Source: Candidatus Woesearchaeota archaeon (lineage in GTDB: Archaea > Nanobdellota > Nanobdellia > Woesearchaeales > UBA11716). Taken from it: a stretch of 7,748 bases of DNA. The notes below the pieces were generated by a model, which was given only the letters and a program-made list of their open reading frames with translations, had not been told where the DNA came from and did no database searches. Below, one piece after another: positions 1 through 4,451 of the stretch. Numbering within the stretch: position 1 is the stretch's first letter; each line of letters starts with the position of its first letter. Where the stretch lies: the NCBI GenBank assembly GCA_013329175.1, contig DUKR01000137.1:726-8473 (forward strand), in the 5' to 3' direction. The translations under genes and the position numbers were made by a program.

Positions 1-68
1 CAGCGAAACTTGCGTTTCTGGGTACACTCAAGCTTCGCTTTCGCGACCAGCGAGACTAGCGTCTCTGG
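1..68 (-). repeat. Tandem pair of related hairpins downstream of ribH
   Basis: Two copies of one hairpin lie at 1-21 and 48-68, 47 bases apart. On the plus strand the stems are GAAAC/GTTTC (5-9 with 14-18) and GAGAC/GTCTC (52-56 with 61-65), each with a 4-base loop. The flanks CCAGC and TCTGG are conserved and can add about three pairs after a 2-base bulge. The copies differ at three positions; two of these (7 and 16 against 54 and 63) form a compensated pair (A-T to G-C), so pairing is kept. Read on the minus strand, as in a ribH read-through transcript, the copy at 1-21 has a GCAA loop (GNRA type). A smaller hairpin between them (35-46) reads TCGC-GAAA-GCGA on that strand. The series may continue left of the window. 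Function unknown. Confidence 0.6.
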
Positions 69-71
69 CCA

Positions 72-104
72 TGCGACAGGGTCGCAGGCTTCATAATGAT
101 GAAG
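72..104 (-). other. Two short perfect hairpins just after ribH
   Basis: TGCGAC/GTCGCA (72-77 with 81-86, 3-base loop) and CTTCAT/ATGAAG (89-94 with 99-104, 4-base loop) sit immediately 3' of the ribH stop at 107-109. Neither is followed by a T-run on the minus strand, so they do not look like a classic terminator. They may protect the 3' end of the riboflavin transcript or belong to the structured region at 1-68. No protein-coding frame is convincing here. Confidence 0.45.
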
Positions 105-106
105 TA

Positions 107-541
107 TTACGATTTTTTCGGCCATCTTTCAGAAACACTTGCAATCATCGTTACGACTGTTTCGGCGGCGTGCCTTGCGTATGCCTTTTGGCGCTCCCGT
201 GCCTGGTCAGGCGTCACGTTCGGCCCGATAATGCCAAGAGCGACAGGCTTTCCTGCTGATACTGAGATATCCAGCAGTTTCTGTGCCACTCCATGGGCAA
301 TGACCTGATCATGGTCAGTTCCGCCTTTTAACACCGCGCCGAGGGCGATGACTCCGTCAACCTCATCTTTTGCAATCGCTTTGGAGACAGCAAGCGGTAT
401 TTCATAAGCTCCAGGGACGTGGACTTCAAAAGCGACTGCCGCGTGCAGTTCAGCAAGCCTCTTTTTTGCTGTGGAGAGCATTATTGAGGTGATCTCACTA
501 TTGAAGTCTGAGACTACAAGAGCTACTGAGCAACTGTTCAT
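107..541 (-). CDS. ribH: 6,7-dimethyl-8-ribityllumazine synthase (RibH)
   Basis: Lumazine synthase condenses 5-amino-6-ribitylamino-uracil with 3,4-dihydroxy-2-butanone 4-phosphate to 6,7-dimethyl-8-ribityllumazine, the penultimate step of riboflavin synthesis, in the cytoplasm; the family forms pentamers or 60-mers. The 144-residue length is normal. Family signatures seen are an N-terminal ALVVSDFN strand-loop (residues 7-14), VPGAYEIPL (42-50), GAVLKGGTDHDQV (68-80), whose His77 matches the family's catalytic histidine, and GIIGPNVTPDQARER (103-117). The ATG at 541 overlaps the upstream ORF's TGA as ATGA. No good Shine-Dalgarno precedes it, which suggests translational coupling. It is the last gene of the riboflavin operon and probably supplies RibC upstream. 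The family is certain; nothing in the sequence looks defective. Confidence 0.96.
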   Translation of the reverse strand: MNSCSVALVVSDFNSEITSIMLSTAKKRLAELHAAVAFEVHVPGAYEIPLAVSKAIAKDEVDGVIALGAVLKGGTDHDQVIAHGVAQKLLDISVSAGKPVALGIIGPNVTPDQARERQKAYARHAAETVVTMIASVSERWPKKS

Positions 542-774
542 TTTTGATTATCGTACCCCATCAAACTGGTGTAACAACCATGCATCCAACGAGTGAAATC
601 GTGAAAAAAATCCCTCACTTTCTCAGATGTAGGGATGCTTTCCCATTTGTTAAGCAATTCATTGTTAGTATTTACAACCTGTGTCTTTAATTCTAATGCT
701 GATGGATCACTGCATGGTTGTTTAGTAGATTCGCTTCTTGGAATATTATTTATCTGGTATTCCGCCAACGTCAT
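538..774 (-). CDS. Small unrecognised ORF between ribC and ribH
   Basis: A 78-codon frame starting at ATG 774 (first residues MTLAEYQINNIP) and ending in TGA at 538-540, which overlaps the ribH ATG by 4 bases. It begins inside the 3' end of riboflavin synthase, a 29-base overlap. A purine-rich GGGGAGGA run abuts the ATG, closer than a usual Shine-Dalgarno. A TTG at 804 would add ten low-complexity residues and seems less likely. The product is soluble-looking and polar, with a C-terminal half rich in aromatic and charged residues (around WESIPTSEKVRDFFHDF) and no transmembrane segment or cysteine cluster. I recognise no family. The stretch is more A+T-rich than its neighbours. The coupled overlap with ribH argues for translation; the long overlap with ribC and odd composition argue for recent origin or insertion. 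Confidence 0.5.
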   Translation of the reverse strand: MTLAEYQINNIPRSESTKQPCSDPSALELKTQVVNTNNELLNKWESIPTSEKVRDFFHDFTRWMHGCYTSLMGYDNQK

Positions 775-1216
775 TCCTCCCCTGCCTTCTCCCTGTCCCT
801 GCAAGGGGAGTCAGAGAGGTTGGCCCCTTTAATAAAGCTAATGCATTCAGCGCATGTTTTCTTGTCCTGTTTGTCGCAAGCAGAAGAAGGTCAGCATCAT
901 CCTCTGCCTCATCCATGTGCACAAACACCTCAAGGACGTGCCTGTCCACCATTAATTGTACCTGCTGTATCGCAGTTGACGCCTCATGGCCGCAGGCCTT
1001 ATCAACTGCTTCATGCCCTACCATCCCACATGCTACGACAATGTCGCAGCCGTGCTCAGCAAACAGCCGCTTAGCAGCAACAGGCAGGTCCTTGACGCCA
1101 GGAACTGTATAGCGTACAAGCCTGTGCTGCTCGCCTGACTCCCTGATAGTATCCTCAGCAATCCTCCCCATGTTCACCCTGGAAAATGTGGTGTCAGCAA
1201 TGCCGATGGCTGCCAT
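746..1216 (-). CDS. ribC: Archaeal-type riboflavin synthase (RibC)
   Basis: Catalyses dismutation of two 6,7-dimethyl-8-ribityllumazine molecules into riboflavin and 5-amino-6-ribitylamino-uracil, the last step of riboflavin synthesis. The archaeal enzyme is related to lumazine synthase and not to bacterial RibE. The 156-residue length fits. Diagnostic segments are IGIADTTFSRVNM (4-16), RYTVPGVKDLPV (35-46), the GCDIVVACGMVGHEAVDK region (56-73), HEAS (77-80), EVFVHMDEA (96-104) and a C-terminal LAGTGRRQG (138-146). ATG at 1216 directly follows the riboflavin kinase TGA (1217-1219) with no gap, and a strong AGGAGGG lies 7 bases upstream inside the kinase gene. It is the second gene of the operon and overlaps the next small ORF by 29 bases. 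Confidence 0.95.
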   Translation of the reverse strand: MAAIGIADTTFSRVNMGRIAEDTIRESGEQHRLVRYTVPGVKDLPVAAKRLFAEHGCDIVVACGMVGHEAVDKACGHEASTAIQQVQLMVDRHVLEVFVHMDEAEDDADLLLLATNRTRKHALNALALLKGPTSLTPLAGTGRRQGRNDVGGIPDK

Positions 1217-1870
1217 TCATACTCCCTCCTGCGATGAAATGGTGACCGTTGCCCCATCAGCCAGGCTAAAATGCCTGCGAAGATGCAGGGGAGAAACAAT
1301 TTCTATGATGCCCTCCCTGTGATGCCCGCGGTCGGGGAATATGATGCCTGCCTTTGTACCTTGGAGTAAGACAGGATAGAAAGTAAGCCCGCCAAATGTT
1401 CGCTTCGCCGTGGTGAATCCCTTTATCCTGAAATGCTTGAGGGGAAGCAGAAAGCGCTTCACTTCTTCCTCCTTGACAGAAAGGTTCAGTGTGCCGAAAA
1501 ACGTCTCTTTACCCAAAATTTCTTTGAACTGCGACTGGTATTGCTTGAATGACATGTAATAGCCTCCCTCGCCTATTCCTGTCACAAGCGCTCCGCAAAG
1601 CGTGGGCTGCTGAAACAATAGCTCCTTCAGGCTGTGAAAATGCTCTTTCATGAATGCCTGTGCAGCATCGGTGAGTTCCACCTGCACCCCTGAGTTGGAA
1701 ACTTTCCGCTTCACGAGGCCATTCTCCTCCATCTCCCGCAGGTTCCTGCTTGCAGTCTGCTGCGAAACGCCAAGCTGCTCTGCAAGAGCGCCTGTTGACG
1801 TCCTGATGCTGCTGCAAAGCGCTCCCTTCTTTGCCAGATGCAGCAGAAGCTCAAGATGCTCATAGGCCAT
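1217..1870 (-). CDS. ribK: CTP-dependent riboflavin kinase with N-terminal winged helix (RibK/RbkR type)
   Basis: A 217-residue two-domain protein. Residues 1-75 form a winged helix-turn-helix of MarR/ArsR-like character: LAEQLGVSQQTASRNLREMEENGLV (29-53) is the recognition-helix region. Residues 93-214 are the DUF120 riboflavin kinase domain, which in archaea makes FMN from riboflavin using CTP. Family segments are TGIGEGGYYMS (97-107), FFGTLNLSV (124-132), KRTFGGLTFYP (156-166), IIFPDRGHH (176-184) and IEIVSPLHLR (189-198). Proteins with this architecture have been described in archaea (RbkR) as bifunctional kinases and transcription factors of riboflavin genes. Here the gene is first in the riboflavin operon, with an inverted repeat over its promoter, so autoregulation is a reasonable inference. 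ATG 1870 was chosen because the TATA box centre lies about 27 bases upstream, predicting a leaderless transcript; no Shine-Dalgarno is present. Confidence 0.94.
   Translation of the reverse strand: MAYEHLELLLHLAKKGALCSSIRTSTGALAEQLGVSQQTASRNLREMEENGLVKRKVSNSGVQVELTDAAQAFMKEHFHSLKELLFQQPTLCGALVTGIGEGGYYMSFKQYQSQFKEILGKETFFGTLNLSVKEEEVKRFLLPLKHFRIKGFTTAKRTFGGLTFYPVLLQGTKAGIIFPDRGHHREGIIEIVSPLHLRRHFSLADGATVTISSQEGV
1224..1230 (-). promoter_or_regulatory. Shine-Dalgarno of ribC
   Basis: AGGAGGG on the minus strand, 7 bases upstream of the ribC ATG at 1216 and inside the last codons of ribK. It fixes the ribC start and shows that internal operon genes here use Shine-Dalgarno initiation even though the first gene appears leaderless. 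Confidence 0.8.
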
Positions 1871-1894
1871 GTTTGGAGAGAAAGGTAGCCAGAC

Positions 1895-1912
1895 ATATAA
1901 GCGTTATGCTTA
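1895..1912 (-). promoter_or_regulatory. Riboflavin operon promoter with overlapping inverted repeat
   Basis: On the minus strand a TATA-like TTATAT (1895-1900) is centred about 27 bases upstream of the ATG at 1870, so transcription should start at or within a few bases of the start codon. An inverted repeat TAAGC-N5-GCTTA (1898-1902 with 1908-1912) overlaps the TATA box and the presumed BRE. A factor bound there would block TBP/TFB. The helix-turn-helix kinase encoded immediately downstream is the obvious candidate ligand-responsive repressor. The regulator assignment is inference. Confidence 0.6.
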
Positions 1913-1950
1913 CCGAAATTGGGTAGAATCAATATCTCTCATCACATCGA

Positions 1951-2134
1951 TTCCACAGCCAGTATGTAACCTCACCCGTTATAATTGCAGGGCATAGTGC
2001 ACTTTGAAATTCCGACGGGAGAAAAAAAAGAAAGAAAAGAAGAAAAAAAGTGCAGAAAAAAAGGCGAAAACAAAAAAAACCTCAGTTGGCCAGCAGTGCA
2101 TTTGTTGCAGCCACCGCATCAGTATTGAGCGCTG
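1951..2134. repeat. Dispersed repeat, copy 1
   Basis: This stretch matches 7547-7748 in the same orientation. 1951-1974 aligns with 7547-7570 (20 of 24 identical), the ATTCCGA..GGGAG segment at 2009-2021 aligns with 7604-7615, both then enter a nearly pure purine tract of A and G, and 2101-2134 aligns with 7715-7748 (32 of 34 identical). The purine tract is about 19 bases shorter here than in copy 2. On the minus strand the tract is a long T-rich run, which could terminate archaeal transcription. Its frames do not look like a conserved gene: indels in the tract change the relation between frames of the two copies. Confidence 0.75.
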
Positions 2135-2394
2135 CACCATTGAGAGTTAAGGGGGAGCGCGGGCAGCAGTGCACGACGGAATTTACAACATCAGGATTTG
2201 CAGCACAACCAAAGGAGGAAAGAAAAATAAAGGGATGGGATGAAAAAGAAGCTGTCGGCAATGAGCTTTTAGGGAATGCCTTTGGGGGGGAATGATGCCC
2301 TTCGTAATTACAGCGGGGCAGGGAAGCTTTCAGCATGGTGAATTGTTGGCGAAGATTCCATTGGCAAAGAGATATCCCGCCCAGCGTCAAAACG
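2135..2394. other. Gene-free stretch upstream of the DUF460 gene
   Basis: Between the dispersed repeat and the next promoter I find no convincing gene. A plus frame from GTG 2050 to 2295 begins with a lysine-rich run forced by the purine tract and continues without a recognisable motif. A minus frame from 2444 to 2082 runs across the next gene's start and is cysteine- and proline-rich without a family signature. A good AAAGGAGG (2211-2218) is not followed at a proper distance by a start codon of any useful frame. The stretch could hold decayed coding sequence. Confidence 0.4.
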
Positions 2395-2403
2395 TTTTTA
2401 AAT
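2395..2403 (+). promoter_or_regulatory. TATA box of the DUF460 gene
   Basis: TTTTTAAAT is centred about 27 bases before the ATG at 2426. That is the archaeal TATA-to-start distance, so the transcript should be leaderless or have only a few leader bases. A weak AGGAT just before the ATG would then lie outside the transcript. Confidence 0.65.
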
Positions 2404-2425
2404 CCCCAAGCAACAGACAGGATAG

Positions 2426-3625
2426 ATGGAAAGAGAGCTTGCAATCATTGGCATTGACCCGGGAACTACTACTGCCTATGCCATCATTGGCCTCGACGGA
2501 ATGCCCATTCAGCTCTTTTCTTCAAAGGACCTTGGCTCTGACGAGCTGATAGCGCGCATCACGGCAAAAGCAGCGCCATTGGTCATAGCAACCGACAAGG
2601 CAGCGCTTCCGTCATTTGTGAGGACCGTGGCAAGCAGGACAGGAGCAAAAAGGCACGTTCCAAAAGAGGATATCCTGATATCAGAGAAGCGGGAGTTTAC
2701 AAGGCAATACCACTATGCCAATGACCATGAGCGAGATGCCCTTGCCGCAGCGAGAATCGCCCTTGCAAGCATCAGACCGCTTCTTCGCAAGATTCAGGCA
2801 ACCCTGACAAGCCTTGGCAAAGAGCATCTCTTCAGAGAAGTCACCAGGCTTGTTGTGCTCAGGGAGATGCACATCACGGCTGCGCTTGCATCGCTTGAAA
2901 AGCCGCCCATTGCAGTGCAGCAGCAGGAAGAAAAAATGGACGAAACGGCATATTCCCCCCTGTACGTGAAGCGGCTGCAGGAAAAGAGCAGAGCCTACAG
3001 GAAGGACATCGAGTTGCTCAAAAAGCGTGTTGATTCCCTGCTGAAGGAGAACGGCGCCATGGCAGGCAGGAATGATGAGCTCACGAAAAAAGCTGAGAGC
3101 CTGCAGAACAGAAAGCCAACATTGCACCTCCTCAAAAACAAGGAAAAGGACATCCAGCGCTTGAGAAGCATACTCAGGGAGGCTGAAGGGAGAGCAACCC
3201 AGAAGGCAAGAGAGATAACCGTTCTGTATGAGATGCTTACACGAAAGGATGCAGTCCTTCTCAAGAAGCTTCCTAACCTTTCACGAAAGGAGCTTGAACG
3301 AAGGCAGCAGATACTCAGGATACGGGATGATGACATCCTGCTGGTTGATGAGCCTGCTATATACAGCGAAGAGGTTGTTCGCCTGCTCATGGGGAAAGTC
3401 CATTACATCATAGCAAGAAAGCCCGTGACGCAGAAACTTGATACTATCCTTCCTTTCATCTTTCTCTCGCCTGAGAGGCTCACCATCACCGAGGAGGCAT
3501 ACTTTGCTGTTGCTCCCAAGGCTGAGGTAACTAAGGAGAAAGCGAGAAAAGACACCCTTACAAGAATGGTTGAGGCCTACCAGAAGGCGCGAAAGGAAGA
3601 GAGCGACTCACTTATCAATGTCTGA
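2426..3625 (+). CDS. DUF460 (COG2433-like) RNase H/RuvC-fold protein with coiled coil
   Basis: A 399-residue protein. Residues 5-115 match the archaeal DUF460 domain, an RNase H-fold relative of RuvC/YqgF. The first acidic motif is IGIDPGTTTAYAI (8-20, Asp11), the second IATDKA (54-59, Asp57) and the third NDHERDALAAA (99-109, Glu102/Asp104), so the acidic residues expected for two-metal nuclease chemistry are all present. Residues about 180-272 are rich in Lys, Glu, Leu and Arg with heptad spacing, typical of a coiled coil. Residues 300-360 form a second small domain (DDDILLVDEPAIYSEEVV, then HYIIARKP). Family members are, as I recall, often longer, so the coiled coil may be shortened here. 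Activity and substrate are unproven; a role on branched or structured nucleic acid is inference. It converges on and overlaps the NMD3-like gene by 18 bases. Confidence 0.85.
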   Translation: MERELAIIGIDPGTTTAYAIIGLDGMPIQLFSSKDLGSDELIARITAKAAPLVIATDKAALPSFVRTVASRTGAKRHVPKEDILISEKREFTRQYHYANDHERDALAAARIALASIRPLLRKIQATLTSLGKEHLFREVTRLVVLREMHITAALASLEKPPIAVQQQEEKMDETAYSPLYVKRLQEKSRAYRKDIELLKKRVDSLLKENGAMAGRNDELTKKAESLQNRKPTLHLLKNKEKDIQRLRSILREAEGRATQKAREITVLYEMLTRKDAVLLKKLPNLSRKELERRQQILRIRDDDILLVDEPAIYSEEVVRLLMGKVHYIIARKPVTQKLDTILPFIFLSPERLTITEEAYFAVAPKAEVTKEKARKDTLTRMVEAYQKARKEESDSLINV

Positions 3626-4048
3626 GTAGCTGGCAGTAACTTTCTTATTGCTTGCTACAAGCCTGCCATACAGCCTCTTTGCGTCAAGCTTCACCACCTT
3701 CACCTTCTCACGCCTGACCTTGACAACATCGCCGACCTTGACGTCAACCAGCCTGAAGCACACCGTCCCTCTGTACACCTCTTTCTGCGTCTGCCTGCTT
3801 TTGGTGAAAATCCTCTTGCTCTCTTTCAGTTGACCTGGGAATGCCAGAGCTAGCCTCTTTCCAAGCTTCCTCAGGAATTTATTTGACGAGAGGTAATAAT
3901 CAAGGCCGCTCTCGAACTCAACAACCTTTGCGACAGACACCTTTCTTTCCCTCTTAATCGCCTTCTCGACAAACGAGACTACAGCCTGATTGGGGTTGCG
4001 CAGCTGCAGCACGCCCTCATAATAGTTCGGATGCATAGAACAAAGCAT
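3608..4048 (-). CDS. NMD3-family protein lacking the N-terminal zinc ribbons
   Basis: NMD3 is a 60S export adaptor in eukaryotes; the archaeal homologues are presumed to act on the large ribosomal subunit. The sequence matches the part following the zinc-binding region: YYEGVLQLRNPNQ (9-21), FESGLDYYLSSNKFLRKLGKRL (45-66) and the hallmark SRQTQKEVYRGTVCFRL (84-100), followed by an SH3/OB-like GDVVKVRREKVKVVKL (106-121). At 146 residues it is much shorter than usual archaeal NMD3, and the paired CxxC motifs normally preceding the YYE motif are absent. No frame immediately upstream supplies them. ATG 4048 was kept, but the TATA-like sequence around 4066-4073 would suit the in-frame ATG at 4036 (giving MHPNYYEG) better. 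Strongly basic, consistent with RNA contact. Confidence 0.82.
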   Translation of the reverse strand: MLCSMHPNYYEGVLQLRNPNQAVVSFVEKAIKRERKVSVAKVVEFESGLDYYLSSNKFLRKLGKRLALAFPGQLKESKRIFTKSRQTQKEVYRGTVCFRLVDVKVGDVVKVRREKVKVVKLDAKRLYGRLVASNKKVTASYSDIDK

Positions 4049-4068
4049 AATTGCCTGAGTATTTAGAT

Positions 4069-4155
4069 TTAATCCCCCGGAGCATCAATGCTTCCCATCT
4101 TGATTGCCTGGGAATCTGTGACCCTAATAGCCTCGACATCGTAAGCAGTGACCAT
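4069..4155 (-). CDS. Possible 28-codon ORF upstream of the NMD3-like gene
   Basis: On the minus strand, ATG 4155 to TAA 4069-4071 reads a short peptide beginning MVTAYDVEAIRVTDSQAIK. Composition and codons look like genuine protein (alternating hydrophobic and acidic residues, no low complexity), and it ends 20 bases before the NMD3-like ATG. It could be a leader or small protein, or the surviving fragment of a larger gene. I recognise no family, and no clear promoter or Shine-Dalgarno precedes it: the T-rich stretch upstream is shared with the tRNA promoter on the other strand. Confidence 0.25.
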   Translation of the reverse strand: MVTAYDVEAIRVTDSQAIKMGSIDAPGD

Positions 4156-4158
4156 AAC

Positions 4159-4170
4159 ATTAAAAAAAGA
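4159..4170 (+). promoter_or_regulatory. Likely TATA region of the tRNA gene
   Basis: ATTAAAAAAAG is centred about 27 bases upstream of the first acceptor-stem base (4192), the usual archaeal spacing for a tRNA transcript beginning near the mature 5' end. It is A-rich and not a perfect TATA box. Confidence 0.5.
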
Positions 4171-4191
4171 AGCATGGTTTTCTAGTGGGAC

Positions 4192-4297
4192 GCGCCCGTA
4201 GCTCAGCTTGGATAGAGCGACAGTAGTGATGCAATGCATCATATACCGCTAAAGCCTCCTAAGCTGTAGGTCGGGGGTTCAAATCCTCCTGGGCGCG
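4192..4297 (+). tRNA. tRNA-Arg (anticodon CCU) with a 31-base intron at position 29/30
   Basis: The acceptor stem GCGCCCG (4192-4198) pairs with TGGGCGC (4290-4296, one G-U pair) and G4297 is the discriminator; CCA is not encoded. The D arm is GCTC/GAGC (4201-4204 with 4215-4218). The T arm is GGGGG/CCTCC (4273-4277 with 4285-4289, one G-U) around TTCAAAT. Removing 4223-4253 gives the anticodon stem ACAGC/GCTGT with all Watson-Crick pairs and the loop CTCCTAA, so the anticodon is CCU and decodes the arginine codon AGG. The mature length is 75 bases. The unspliced sequence lacks U33 at the expected place, so an intron is required. The overall sequence resembles archaeal tRNA-Arg. Confidence 0.9.
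4223..4253 (+). other. Non-canonical tRNA intron with relaxed bulge-helix-bulge
   Basis: Predicted cleavage lies between 4222/4223 and 4253/4254, within the anticodon stem and not at the standard 37/38 site. A 3-base bulge CAG (4221-4223), a helix TAGT/GCTA (4224-4227 with 4248-4251, one U-G pair) and a 3-base bulge AAG (4252-4254), each cut after its second base, give a bulge-helix-bulge; the outer helix pairs poorly, so it is a relaxed form. Inside, TGATGC/GCATCA (4227-4232 with 4236-4241) can form a competing hairpin. Because of the G at both borders, the cut could be read one base later (30/31) from sequence alone; the bulge geometry favours 29/30. Confidence 0.75.
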
Positions 4298-4317
4298 TAA
4301 CAATACGAAGCGGCAGG

Positions 4318-4362
4318 GAGCCAGAAAACCTTTCATTTTCGATGCTCCTTGGCTCGCTTTTT
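4318..4362 (+). terminator. Likely tRNA terminator
   Basis: GAGCCA (4318-4323) pairs with TGGCTC (4350-4355), followed by GCTTTTT ending at 4362. The loop is long (26 bases). Archaeal polymerase can stop at the T-run alone, so the hairpin may be incidental. Confidence 0.45.
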
Positions 4363-4370
4363 CCCTTCCA

Positions 4371-4406
4371 ATTCCATTATCATCAAAAATTCCATTATCA
4401 TCAAAA
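4371..4406. repeat. Perfect 18-base tandem duplication
   Basis: ATTCCATTATCATCAAAA occurs twice head to tail (4371-4388 and 4389-4406) immediately before the TATA region of the next gene. It may be a recent slippage duplication or a doubled upstream regulatory site. Confidence 0.85.
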
Positions 4407-4446
4407 AAATATTAATAATCCATACTCTACTTCTACTGCAAGGTGG
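4407..4446 (+). promoter_or_regulatory. Promoter and Shine-Dalgarno of the acidic-tail gene
   Basis: A TATA-like AAATATTAATAA (4407-4418) predicts a transcript start around 4440. AAGGTGG (4440-4446) is a good Shine-Dalgarno 5 bases before ATG 4452. This sets the start at 4452 and rules out the in-frame GTG at 4443, which lies inside the Shine-Dalgarno. Confidence 0.65.
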
Positions 4447-4451
4447 TTATA

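Noticed and set aside
1..68. A CRISPR-like array (two 21-base repeats with a 26-base spacer)
   Set aside because: The repeats are short, differ at three positions, only two copies are visible and there are no cas genes; RNA hairpins fit better.
1..1950. An FMN riboswitch controlling the riboflavin genes
   Set aside because: No RFN-type conserved elements are seen upstream of 1870, and the predicted transcript is leaderless, leaving no room for one.
2050..2295. Lysine-rich plus-strand ORF from GTG 2050
   Set aside because: The lysine run is a by-product of the purine tract; there is no Shine-Dalgarno, no motif, and the frame relation upstream differs in repeat copy 2.
2082..2444. 120-codon minus-strand ORF upstream of the DUF460 gene
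   Set aside because: It overlaps the start and promoter of the clearly real DUF460 gene, and its composition shows no family or conserved pattern.
2995..3390. 131-codon minus-strand ORF inside the DUF460 gene
   Set aside because: It is an antisense shadow of the coiled-coil coding region, Ser/Arg/Leu-rich as expected from complementing Lys/Glu codons.
4443..4451. GTG 4443 as the start of the acidic-tail gene
   Set aside because: This GTG lies within the Shine-Dalgarno AAGGTGG; ATG 4452 has correct spacing.
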